Assembly: GCA_903895725.1 (NCBI GenBank)
Contig: CAITUV010000043.1
Location: forward strand, 261,298-325,297
Source: an uncultured Myxococcales bacterium
Lineage (GTDB): Bacteria > Myxococcota_A > UBA9042 > CAIXZC01
Direction of reading: 5' to 3'
Length of the DNA: 64,000 nucleotides
Shown here: one piece after another, positions 17,973 to 27,146 of the stretch
Layout of the letters: every line of letters starts with the position of its first letter
Position numbering within the stretch: the first letter of the stretch is position 1
The notes under the pieces: generated by a model
What the model was told of the DNA's origin: nothing
Databases searched by the model: none
What the model saw: only the letters and a program-made list of their open reading frames with translations
Position numbers and translations under genes: made by a program

Positions 17973-20324
17973 ATGGAACTGTCCAGGTATGCCCGTGCGG
18001 CGATTGCGTGTTCGATGATCGCTGCTGCGGCCTGCGGGGGGACGGGGGGAGCGGGACGCGACGTGGAGGTCTCGGATGGGCGAGGTTCCGGCGGGGAGCT
18101 CGTCGAGACCGGGGGGGATGGCGCAGGGGTAGGGGGAGACCCGTGTGATTTTGAAACGCTGGAAGCGGAGGATGCCGTTGAGGCCCCGGCCGGAGCATGG
18201 AAGGTCGGGGAATTTTCCGTGGCCGTGCGGGCGGACGGCTCCATGGCGGTCGAGCATGCCGACGAGCCGGGGCGCGTGCTCTTCGAGACGCCGGCGGGGC
18301 GGGTGCTCGTCGGTGCGGTTGGCAAGCTCGAGTTGGAGGAGGCGCAAGGCTCGTTCCAGGTGGAGGAGAGCGGGACGGCCCGATGTGACGGTGCGGTCGA
18401 GCATGTGAGGGAGGATGGTCTGCGGCTCGAGCTGGCCGGGGAGCTGGACGGTGCGTGTGATGGGCAGCGGTTCACCGTGCGTTTCTGCCAGCCGCTGGAG
18501 CACCATCTGAGATTCGAGGTCAGCCTGGATGAGGGGAACGCGGACTGCATCTTCGTTCAGTCGCGAGCGGAGGCGGCAGAGCACTTCTTCGGAATGGGGG
18601 AGCAGTTCACGCACGACACGCTGGATCTGAAAGGCCGCGTGATTCCGGTGATCGTGCAGGAGGGGGGGATCGGCCGGGGCGAGGAGAAGGTATCGCCGGT
18701 GGCCGAGGCCCTCTCGCCAGGCGCCTCGGGGAGCGAGGAGAGCACGTACTATCCAGTGCCTCACTACATTACGAGCGAGTCGAGATCACTCTTCCTCGAG
18801 GGGGATGGCGTGTCCGTGTTCGACTTCAGCCAGGAAGGGCTGGTCGAGGTGCGGGGATACGAGCGTAGCCTGACAGGCCGGGTCGTGCACGGAACCGGTC
18901 CACTGGAGCTGGTGGAGCGTTTCACCGAGTATTCGGGCCGGATGTCGCCTCTTCCGGAATGGACCGGCAGCGGAGCCATCGTGGCGCTTGCCCGGGATCT
19001 GCCGGAGAGCCTGGCCATCGTGAGCGAGCTTGCGGCCCACGGGGTGAAGATTGCCGGCGTCTGGAACCAGGGTTGGTGCGGCAAGGTGCAGACGATTGTG
19101 GGGGAGCAGGTTCTGTGGAACTGGGCCCGAAACGAGGAAGCCAACCCGGGATGGAGCGCTTTCGTCGATGCCGTGGAGGACGAGGTCGGTGCGCGCATTC
19201 TGTGCTATGTGAATCCGATGTTCCGCGACCCGCCAGAGGATGTGGCGGTCGAGCGGGATCTGTTCGATGAAGGAATCGCCGGCGGGTACTTCGTTCGGAA
19301 CGGCGCAGGCGAGGTGTATCTCCAGCCGGTGACGGCGTTCGATGTGGCCCTGCTGGACTTGTCGAGCGAGGCTGCCCGCTCATGGATGAAGGATGTGATC
19401 CGCACGGAGATGGTGGAGAAGGCGGGGTGCAGCGGATGGATGGCCGACTTCGGGGAGGCACTGCCCATGGACGCGGTGATGGCCTCAGGGGAGACGGGGG
19501 CCCAATGGCACAACCGGTACCCGGTGGAGTGGGCGCGGCTCAACCGCGAGGCACTCCAGGAGGCCGGGCTCGAAGGGGAGGCCCTTGTGTTCCACCGGTC
19601 AGGATTCACGACGTCTCCGTCTCAGGCCTTGTTGGTCTGGGAGGGAGACCAGCTCACGACGTGGGACCGTTTCGACGGCATTGAGAGCGCTCTCCACGGC
19701 CTGATTTCAGGGGGATTCTCGGGGATCGCACTGAACCACTCGGACGTCGGCGGGTACACGTCGTTGCCGCTCCTGGGCAAGGAGTATCTCCGGAACGAGG
19801 AGCTCCTTCTGCGGTGGGCCGAGATGAACGCGTTCGGCCCTGTGCTGCGGACGCACGAGGGCAACGCACCGGGAATGTCGATGCAGGTGTACGGGAGCGA
19901 GAGCGCTATGGACGGTTTTGCGCGCATGACACAGTTGTACGCGGCGCTGGCCTCCTATCGACAGGGGCTGTTCGAAGAGGCACATGCCAGGGGGTGGCCG
20001 ATGGTGCGGCACCTGGCCATGCACTACCCGGACGATGAGGAGAGCTGGGCCGTGAACGACGAATTCCTGTTGGGGGCGGAGCTGCTGGTGGCCCCCATGC
20101 TCGAACCGTGTGCGGACCAGGCGTGCCAGAGGGCGGTGTACCTGCCACCCGGGCCGTGGACACACGTGTGGACCGGTGAGCAGCTCGGTGCGGCAGGGGA
20201 GGGCGAATGGGTGTCCGTGCCCGCTCCGTTGGGGGAGCCGGCGGTGTTCGTGAAGACAGGATCACGTTCGGAAGAATCCGTAGCCGAGGCATTTGCAGAG
20301 GCCGGCCTGTTCCCTCTTGAGTGA
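17973..20324 (+). CDS. GH31 glycosidase lipoprotein, YihQ-like subfamily
   Basis: MELSRYARAAIACSMIAAAACGG lipobox; FFGMGEQFTHDTLDLKGR, GVWNQGWCGKVQTIVGEQVLWNWARNEEANPGW, LLDLSSEAARSW, GWMADFGEALPMDA, WEGDQLTTW, HSDVGGYTSLPLL, RTHEGNAPG. Alternative ATG at 17952. Confidence 0.88.
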   Translation: MELSRYARAAIACSMIAAAACGGTGGAGRDVEVSDGRGSGGELVETGGDGAGVGGDPCDFETLEAEDAVEAPAGAWKVGEFSVAVRADGSMAVEHADEPGRVLFETPAGRVLVGAVGKLELEEAQGSFQVEESGTARCDGAVEHVREDGLRLELAGELDGACDGQRFTVRFCQPLEHHLRFEVSLDEGNADCIFVQSRAEAAEHFFGMGEQFTHDTLDLKGRVIPVIVQEGGIGRGEEKVSPVAEALSPGASGSEESTYYPVPHYITSESRSLFLEGDGVSVFDFSQEGLVEVRGYERSLTGRVVHGTGPLELVERFTEYSGRMSPLPEWTGSGAIVALARDLPESLAIVSELAAHGVKIAGVWNQGWCGKVQTIVGEQVLWNWARNEEANPGWSAFVDAVEDEVGARILCYVNPMFRDPPEDVAVERDLFDEGIAGGYFVRNGAGEVYLQPVTAFDVALLDLSSEAARSWMKDVIRTEMVEKAGCSGWMADFGEALPMDAVMASGETGAQWHNRYPVEWARLNREALQEAGLEGEALVFHRSGFTTSPSQALLVWEGDQLTTWDRFDGIESALHGLISGGFSGIALNHSDVGGYTSLPLLGKEYLRNEELLLRWAEMNAFGPVLRTHEGNAPGMSMQVYGSESAMDGFARMTQLYAALASYRQGLFEEAHARGWPMVRHLAMHYPDDEESWAVNDEFLLGAELLVAPMLEPCADQACQRAVYLPPGPWTHVWTGEQLGAAGEGEWVSVPAPLGEPAVFVKTGSRSEESVAEAFAEAGLFPLE

Positions 20325-20453
20325 ACAGTCGATTCCCTGTAAGGTCAGCCAATCCGGTGGACAGTGGAGCCGGGAGTGCGTGGTGGATTGCGCCGCCCTG
20401 CCGCAGGTGGCGGCCCGCAAGCAGCAGGTCGAGAACCTGAGATGAGGAGGACC

Positions 20454-21377
20454 ATGCGAAAGGAGAATGGAGCAAACGTTCGCACGACAGACGGGGCACT
20501 CGGGCGGAGGATGGGTTGGGGGACGTGCCTCGCTGCAGCCTGCCTGATTCTGAGCTTCCCCTCCGCCGCGGTCTGCCAGGAGGAGGAGGCCGAAGAGGCG
20601 GAGGAGGAGGATTCCCTCGGCCTGGAGATCGAAGCCGCCTTCTCATCCATCTACTATTTCCGCGGGGACAACCTGTTCAAGAAGGACAAGCTGATGGACC
20701 AGAACGGGCTGGCCTCGCTGTCCGTGACGTACGCGCTCGGGCCGTTCAGCATCGTGTACTGGGGGGGATTCCAGACAAACGGAGACAACATCTCCGAGAA
20801 CATCGATGTCGGGCTGGGCGCCGAGCAGGATCTGGCCGTGAGCTACTCGCACGAGCTGCCGGCGGACCTGGCTGTCGAGGTCGGCGTTCTCTCCTACATG
20901 TACCCGTTCGCTGATGAGGAGGCCGCGGGCACAGCGTTCCCCGTCTACCTCGACCCGTTCGTGGCGCTGAGCTGGTCGGGGCTCGTTGATGCCCGCATGT
21001 GCGCCTGGTGGTACCTGGGCGTGCAGGATGCCCTGAAGGACTACCGCTACATCTACCTGAACCCGTCGATCGGGAAAGAGTTCGAGCTGACGCCCGTGCT
21101 CGCACTCGGGGCCGAGCTGGTGGGGGGCTACAAGATCTACACTTCAGACAAAGACACAAAGAACAACCTGTTGGACGTGCTCCTGAAGATCGGGGTCACC
21201 TACACGTTCCTCGAGGACTTCTACGTCACGCCGAGCGTTTCCGTAGGGTGGACGGACCTTGGAAGGGTTGGGTTGGACGGTACGTGGGACCCGGAGGGTG
21301 GTGTCGAGGTCACGAACCCGGGTTTTGGCGACGAGTACATTGTGTTTGGCGGCCTGGCGCTGGGCTGGGCGAAGTAG
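20454..21377 (+). CDS. Outer-membrane beta-barrel-like protein
   Basis: Signal peptide, then alternating amphipathic strands (SSIYYFRGDNLF, LASLSVTYALGPFSIVYWGGF...) and terminal aromatic-rich strand; GAGGAGG RBS. Confidence 0.7.
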   Translation: MRKENGANVRTTDGALGRRMGWGTCLAAACLILSFPSAAVCQEEEAEEAEEEDSLGLEIEAAFSSIYYFRGDNLFKKDKLMDQNGLASLSVTYALGPFSIVYWGGFQTNGDNISENIDVGLGAEQDLAVSYSHELPADLAVEVGVLSYMYPFADEEAAGTAFPVYLDPFVALSWSGLVDARMCAWWYLGVQDALKDYRYIYLNPSIGKEFELTPVLALGAELVGGYKIYTSDKDTKNNLLDVLLKIGVTYTFLEDFYVTPSVSVGWTDLGRVGLDGTWDPEGGVEVTNPGFGDEYIVFGGLALGWAK

Positions 21378-21381
21378 GGCG

Positions 21382-22182
21382 TTAGTTGGACTTGCTGACG
21401 GGCGTGCGGACGCCCGAGCGGGCCTGGGCGGCAATCTGATCGTACCGAATCACCGCATCGGCAATGGCCTGAGCGATTCTTTCCTGGTACCAGTCCTTGG
21501 TGAGCTGCTCTGCCTCGAGGGGATGGGAGGCGAACCCGACTTCCACGACGATGCCGGGCATTTCGGCGCCTCGAAGGACCACGATGGGCAGCTCCTTGAC
21601 TCCCCGGTCCATGGCCTTGGTGCGACGGACGACCGCGCCTTGGAGCACGGAGGCGAGGGTGTGTGCATCCCGGAACGCGGAATACTGGAGCATCTCCTTG
21701 ACCACGGCAGCGGCCGAGGAATCCGCAGCGGAGGCGTAGAGGCCTCGGGGCTGGACGACCTGTCTGGAGAGCTTGCCCGATTCCTCCTTGAGGGCCTGCT
21801 CGGAGAGGACGTACGTCTCGACGCCCTGGGGAGTGAGGCTGAAGGAGGAATTGCAGTGGATGGAGATGAGGAGGTCCGCACCGGCCTCGTTGGCCATAGT
21901 GACCCGATCTTTGAGTCCGACCGAGCGGTCGTCTTCCCGGGTGAGGAGGACGTCCGAATCAGTGCGAGACTGGATCTCTTTGCGGGCCTTGGTCGCGATC
22001 TGGAGGACGATGTCCTTCTCGTAGACGCCGTTGTAGGCGAGCGCTCCCTTGTTGTCTCCGCCGTGACCGGGGTCGATGACGACCTTGCGGACGACGTCGA
22101 GCGACTGTTTCTGTGCGAGGACCGGCGGAGCAAGCAGCAGGGCCGGCAGGATCAGGAACAAGGCGAATACTCGGGTGCTCAT
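21382..22182 (-). CDS. N-acetylmuramoyl-L-alanine amidase (Amidase_3)
   Basis: VVIDPGHGGDNKGA, DVLLTREDDRSVGLKDRVTMAN, LLISIHCNSS, VVEVGFASHPLEAEQL; signal peptide. Confidence 0.92.
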   Translation of the reverse strand: MSTRVFALFLILPALLLAPPVLAQKQSLDVVRKVVIDPGHGGDNKGALAYNGVYEKDIVLQIATKARKEIQSRTDSDVLLTREDDRSVGLKDRVTMANEAGADLLISIHCNSSFSLTPQGVETYVLSEQALKEESGKLSRQVVQPRGLYASAADSSAAAVVKEMLQYSAFRDAHTLASVLQGAVVRRTKAMDRGVKELPIVVLRGAEMPGIVVEVGFASHPLEAEQLTKDWYQERIAQAIADAVIRYDQIAAQARSGVRTPVSKSN

Positions 22183-22303
22183 GGGAGACCTCCCGTGGCT
22201 CTCGACAACGAGGCTAGCATCGCGGCCCGGGAAGTCAAAAAACCGGGGGAAAGGTTGTAATATGATCGATCCTCGGCTATATGAACGCTGCGGGAGGGGT
22301 GGA

Positions 22304-23164
22304 ATGGCGGTGCTGGTCGACGGTAGAAAGCTGAGCTCGACGATCCTGGAGGAAGTGGCTTCCAAGGCCACCGAGCTTCGAGAGAAGAGCAGCGTTGTCC
22401 CCACGCTGGCCGCCGTGCTGGTGGGGGAGGATGGTGCCTCGGTTTCCTATGTGCGGCAGAAGGAGAAGGCCTGCGAGAGGGCCGGTCTCCGCTCAGTGAC
22501 CGTGCGACTGCCCGAGTCGGTGACGGAGGGGGAGCTTCTCGCTCGAATCGACGGGCTGAACCGGGACCGCTCGGTTCACGGAATCATCGTCCAGCTTCCG
22601 CTTCCTCGTGGCATGGATGTGGAGCGGGTCGTTTCGGCGGTGGCTCCGGACAAGGACGTGGACGGCTTCCATCCGTTGAATCTGGGCCTCGTGATGCGCG
22701 GTACTCCGGGGTTGATGCCCTGCACTCCCGCTGCGGTGTGCGTGATCCTGGATTCCCTGGGGATTCCTCTGGCCGGCCTGCGGGCCGTGATTGTGGGACG
22801 CAGCCTCATCGTGGGGCGACCGCTGTCGTGTCTGCTGCTGCAGCGGGATCTGACCGTGACCGTCTGCCATACCCGGACGCGTGATTTGGCCGACGAGGTA
22901 TCCAGGGCGGACGTAGTGGTGGCGGCAGCGGGCCGTGCCGGGCTGGTCCGGGGCGAATGGATCAAGCCGGGTGCGGTGGTGATTGACGTGGGGACCAATC
23001 CGACGCCTTCGGGGCTGATCGGGGATGTCGAGTTTGCCGCGGCAGCGGAGAGAGCGGGCTATATCACTCCGGTCCCCGGAGGAGTTGGACCCCTGACCGT
23101 TGCGATGCTCCTGAAGAACGTGGTCAGCGCTTCTACTTCGTGCGGAATGCCGAGATGCCCGTAA
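22304..23164 (+). CDS. folD: Bifunctional methylenetetrahydrofolate dehydrogenase/cyclohydrolase
   Basis: YVRQKEKACERAGL, GIIVQLPLPRGM, KDVDGFHPLNLG, PCTPAAV, VIVGRSLIVGRPLSCLLLQ, TPVPGGVGPLTVAMLLKN. Confidence 0.96.
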   Translation: MAVLVDGRKLSSTILEEVASKATELREKSSVVPTLAAVLVGEDGASVSYVRQKEKACERAGLRSVTVRLPESVTEGELLARIDGLNRDRSVHGIIVQLPLPRGMDVERVVSAVAPDKDVDGFHPLNLGLVMRGTPGLMPCTPAAVCVILDSLGIPLAGLRAVIVGRSLIVGRPLSCLLLQRDLTVTVCHTRTRDLADEVSRADVVVAAAGRAGLVRGEWIKPGAVVIDVGTNPTPSGLIGDVEFAAAAERAGYITPVPGGVGPLTVAMLLKNVVSASTSCGMPRCP

Positions 23165-24353
23165 GGGCCTCGCCGATGATCAGCGTGTGAACGTCGTGGG
23201 TTCCTTCGTAGGTGTAGACGCTCTCGAGGTCTGCCATGTGGCGCCACACGGGGTACTCACCGGAGACGCCGTTGGCACCAAACATCTCGCGGGCCATCCG
23301 GGCGCACTCGCGGGCCATGAACACGTTGTTGCGCTTGCCAATGGAGATGTGGGTGTGGTGGATCTTGCCCGCGTCCTTGAGGCGGCCGGCCCGCAAGGCG
23401 AACAGGAGTCCCTTGGAGATTTCTGAGAACATGTAGGCCAAGCGCTGCTGCTGCAGCTGGAACCCGCCGATGGGGGAGCCGAACTGGCAGCGCTCGAGCG
23501 AGTACCGCAGCGCGCTCTCGAAGGAGAACATGGCCGACCCGGTGGCACCCCACATGATGCCGTATCGGGCCTGATTGAGGCACTTGAGCGGGGCCCCCAG
23601 GCTGTTGGCGTTGGGGAAGACGTTCTCCTCGGGGACCACGACGTCATCGAAGAACAGGTTCGAGGTGACGGACGCCCGGAGGGAGAACTTGTGCTCCTCG
23701 TCGCGGGCCGTGAATCCCGGGGTTCCCTTCTCAATGACGCAGCCACGGACCTTGCCCTCGTCGTCCTTGGCCCAGACGACCGCGACATCGGCCACGGTGC
23801 CGTTCGTGATCCACTGCTTGGCGCCGTTGAGGATGAGCTTGCCGTCCTTGCGCTTGAGGGTGGTGCGCATGGAGCCGGGGTCGGAGCCGGAGCCGGGCTC
23901 GGTGAGGCCGAAGCAGCCGATGTACTCGCCCTTGGCAAGCTTCGGAAGCCAGCGCATGCGCTGCTCTTCGGAGCCGAAGGTGTAGATGGGGAACATCACC
24001 AGGCCGCTCTGGACGGAGAGCAGGCTTCGCCAGCCGCTGCCGCCGTATTCGAGCTGCTGGTTGGCGAGGCCGTAAGCGACGTTGGAGATTTCGGAGCCAC
24101 CGTACTTGGTGGGCAGGGTGCAGCCGAACAGGCCAAGCTCGGAACCCAGTCGGCGGCCGACATCGAGCGGGAAGGTGGCGGCCTTGAAGTGCTTGGCAGC
24201 ATCGGGAAGGACGTTCTTCTCCACGAAGCGGGCCACCGTGTCGCGGATCATCCGCTCCTCTTCGTGCAGCATGTCGTCGATGGACCACAGGGCCCTGGCG
24301 TTGGCGACGGCCTGGTCCGGCTCGAACCCGATGCGCTTCTTCTCATTGCTCAT
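23133..24353 (-). CDS. Acyl-CoA dehydrogenase, glutaryl-CoA dehydrogenase-like
   Basis: SGWRSLLSVQSGLVMFPIYTFGSEEQRMRWLPKLAKGEYIGCFGLTEPGSGSDPGSM; C-terminal YTYEGTHDVHTLIIGEALTGISAF. Confidence 0.9.
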   Translation of the reverse strand: MSNEKKRIGFEPDQAVANARALWSIDDMLHEEERMIRDTVARFVEKNVLPDAAKHFKAATFPLDVGRRLGSELGLFGCTLPTKYGGSEISNVAYGLANQQLEYGGSGWRSLLSVQSGLVMFPIYTFGSEEQRMRWLPKLAKGEYIGCFGLTEPGSGSDPGSMRTTLKRKDGKLILNGAKQWITNGTVADVAVVWAKDDEGKVRGCVIEKGTPGFTARDEEHKFSLRASVTSNLFFDDVVVPEENVFPNANSLGAPLKCLNQARYGIMWGATGSAMFSFESALRYSLERCQFGSPIGGFQLQQQRLAYMFSEISKGLLFALRAGRLKDAGKIHHTHISIGKRNNVFMARECARMAREMFGANGVSGEYPVWRHMADLESVYTYEGTHDVHTLIIGEALTGISAFRTK

Positions 24354-24427
24354 GTTTGCCCCCACGCATTCAACCCGGCCCCCAATGGGCCGTGCTGCGG
24401 CAAGCTACCATAATCGATCCGGGGCGT

Positions 24428-26881
24428 CTAGGGGGGAGGGAGGAGGTCGAGGGCCTGGTTAGCGGAGGCCATCGCAGCCCAGTAATCATCAGGAGTTCCG
24501 TGCATTTTGGGCGGGCTGGCCGGGTCCCACTGGACCGGGAAATCGGTGAACTGGAAGAGCCAGTACCCGTCCCCTCGCGTTCCGATGTTGAGCAGCGCCG
24601 TGCCCATGTCCTGTGGCTTGAACAGGACGCCGAGAAGGCCGCCCAGGATGCGGACGTGAATTCCCTGGCCGGAAAGCATGCGGCGGCAGCGGTCGGTGTA
24701 GACGTCGTAGGACAGGTGGATGACCGGTTGCTCCTTCGTCCCGAACCCCTTCATCAGCCCTCGGTAGAACCAGGCGGAGGACAGCATGACTCCGTAGAAC
24801 GCGAGCTCGACGTCGGGGTTGAGCTCTCGAGCCGCAATGCGAACCTCGGCCGCCCGGTCAGCCACCGCTGCTTCCAGCGTTTCGGCTGCGAGCCCGGCAA
24901 CGCCGTTGTCGACGAGCCAGGCCAGACGCTCGTACTGCTGAACGGCGGCAGCTTCAACGGCCAGGGCGTCGTCGACCTCGGCAATGGCGGACACGACGAG
25001 CTCCCACGTGCCGGGGTCGAACATGAAGCCCTGGGAATACCAGAGCTGCCCCGCCCCATAGAGCTCCGTGTCCATGTGGATCCCGGCGATACCCTCCTGC
25101 TCCGCCGCAAGTTGTGCGCCTCCCAGGTAAACGGGGAGGAGCGCCTCGTCCCAGTAGAGCTTCGAAACCGGCGGGGGCGCTGCAATCTCCTGGCCGTCGG
25201 CCCCGGTTGCCGCGCCAATCTCGCCGGCCAGGTCGGTGTACTTCGGGAGAAGGAAGTTGATTCCGAGGAACACCCGGGCACCGGACTGCGCCGCTGCCTG
25301 GGCAATCTCCTCGATTTGCGGGGACGTGGTGCCCTCGATGTAGCGTGAGGACAGCCAGGCCGGGTCCACGGTGATGACGAACGTGTCGATCCCGTTCTCC
25401 ACGGCCTTGTCGAAGAACGGGAGGAGCTGCTCATAAGGCTTGTAACCGCCGTAACCGAAGCGCCCGCGGCCGGCCGGGAACCAGGCAGGGGTGACGGCCT
25501 CGCCTGAGGACGGCACCGGCGCGGACTCGACCAGCGGCGCCGCACCGGCCGGGGGCTCGGGGGGGGCCTCGGCCACGCTGCGGGCCGACGGAGGATAAAG
25601 GGCGGCAACCTCCGGTCCGTCGCCGAGCGGCGGGAGGCTCTTTCCCGATGCGCTCAGCAGGCCGCCGGGGCCGGTGACGTGGCAGGGGGCCGGCTGGTGG
25701 ACCGAGCGGTCTCGCGACAGAGCGGAAAGGTGGGTGAGCACCGCCTTGGCTCCGGCCTCGGCACTGTCCAGCTGATCGAGGTCGAGTACCGGTTTGTCCG
25801 ACATGTATTCGGTGTGGACCGGAAGCTGCGCCAGCGAACGGGGAGCAACCAGAACCATCCCGTTGCCTGCGGGGGCTGCAAGTACGAAAGGCTGGGCAGC
25901 CAGCGGGATCTTCACCGACGCCGGGCTGTTGTCGAGCTTCTCCCAGAGGAGGATGTTCTTGTGCGTCCAGGCCAGTGCGGCCACGTCGTCCCCGTCACAC
26001 TGCAAAGTCGCGGTGACACCCGCCGCATACGCGCCGGAGATGCCCTCCATCGCCGGGTGGTCTTCGGCCGGGTAGGCCAGGGGGTAGTTGAGGGTCCACT
26101 CGAGCGACCCGGGGTAGGCCGCGGGATGGGCCTGGTGGAGGGGAGGCTTGCCCCCGGACGGCTGGCTCACAAACCCGATGGAGGTGTTGCGTGCGATTCG
26201 GATGTGCGCACCGGCCTTCTCGAGGACCCGGTTGAAGAGCAGCCATTCGGCATCCCCGCCGTAGCCGTCGAGCCAGGTATGGCGGACGAGAAGGAGGAGA
26301 GTACCTCCGTCCGCCAGCCAGGCCGCGAGGCGGTTGGCATCGTCGATGCGCATCCGTTCGCTGGGCTCCGAGGGACCGTTGCCCGCGGCCACGACCAGGA
26401 CGGAATAGCGGGGCTTCCCGGTCTCGGGGTCGTCCCCGAGGTCGTAGGTCGTGACGTGGGGGTACCATCGGCGGTAGCTCACCTGATGCCCTAGATCCTT
26501 AAGTGTATCTATAAGGAATGACCAGGAAATCGGGTTGCGCATTTCGAAGTCGAGCAGGAGGACGGGGCCGGGAGGCAAGGGGGGGACGGTGCCATCGGGG
26601 AGTGGGGCATCAGCCAGGGCGTCGACGGCCAGGCCGTCCGGCTCGCCTGCGTCGGACGGGAGGTCCGCCGTGCTGTCGGGAGAGGGTGTCCGGTCTGCCG
26701 GCGAATCCAGCAACCCGACCGCATCCGCGGGGGGAGCGATGAGGTCACCCCCTGTCGTCGTGTCCGGTCCGGCATCCGGGGTCTCCTTGCCACTTCCTCC
26801 CGAGGAGCAGGCTGCCGCGACCAGCGTGAGCACGATGATAGCTGCGGCGGTCAGACGAGTCGGACGAAGCGGTCTGAGCAT
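24428..26881 (-). CDS. Large lipoprotein of unknown function with Asp-rich linker
   Basis: MLRPLRPTRLTAAAIIVLTLVAAACSSGG lipobox, long acidic linker, DUF-like N-domain, possible C-terminal TIM-barrel-like region (IDTFVITVDPAWLSSRY, GIAGIHMDTELYG). Confidence 0.75.
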   Translation of the reverse strand: MLRPLRPTRLTAAAIIVLTLVAAACSSGGSGKETPDAGPDTTTGGDLIAPPADAVGLLDSPADRTPSPDSTADLPSDAGEPDGLAVDALADAPLPDGTVPPLPPGPVLLLDFEMRNPISWSFLIDTLKDLGHQVSYRRWYPHVTTYDLGDDPETGKPRYSVLVVAAGNGPSEPSERMRIDDANRLAAWLADGGTLLLLVRHTWLDGYGGDAEWLLFNRVLEKAGAHIRIARNTSIGFVSQPSGGKPPLHQAHPAAYPGSLEWTLNYPLAYPAEDHPAMEGISGAYAAGVTATLQCDGDDVAALAWTHKNILLWEKLDNSPASVKIPLAAQPFVLAAPAGNGMVLVAPRSLAQLPVHTEYMSDKPVLDLDQLDSAEAGAKAVLTHLSALSRDRSVHQPAPCHVTGPGGLLSASGKSLPPLGDGPEVAALYPPSARSVAEAPPEPPAGAAPLVESAPVPSSGEAVTPAWFPAGRGRFGYGGYKPYEQLLPFFDKAVENGIDTFVITVDPAWLSSRYIEGTTSPQIEEIAQAAAQSGARVFLGINFLLPKYTDLAGEIGAATGADGQEIAAPPPVSKLYWDEALLPVYLGGAQLAAEQEGIAGIHMDTELYGAGQLWYSQGFMFDPGTWELVVSAIAEVDDALAVEAAAVQQYERLAWLVDNGVAGLAAETLEAAVADRAAEVRIAARELNPDVELAFYGVMLSSAWFYRGLMKGFGTKEQPVIHLSYDVYTDRCRRMLSGQGIHVRILGGLLGVLFKPQDMGTALLNIGTRGDGYWLFQFTDFPVQWDPASPPKMHGTPDDYWAAMASANQALDLLPPP

Positions 26882-27146
26882 GGGAGCCTCCTCCTTTTCG
26901 ACGCCCATCTTACTCCTTGCCGGCGGGAAGAGGAATCGGGTTGGAGGGCCGGCGTCCTCATGGTCCGCAAGTGCGGGCAACCCGACGGCCGAAGCGTTCT
27001 CCAGGCATCCTGCGGCGGCGAATCTGCACCCCGGTCCCGTTGCGCCGGACAAACCCCTTGAGGCATGCAGCCGGCCGCGCTAGGATGCCGTAGTCGGGAA
27101 CGCCGGGCGGCTCCGGAGGCCGCCCATCGCAGAAGGAGGGGCAGCG

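Noticed and set aside
17973-20324. Sulfoquinovosidase annotation for the GH31 gene
   Set aside because: The sulfonate-binding Arg appears replaced by Gln, so only a YihQ-like subfamily call is justified
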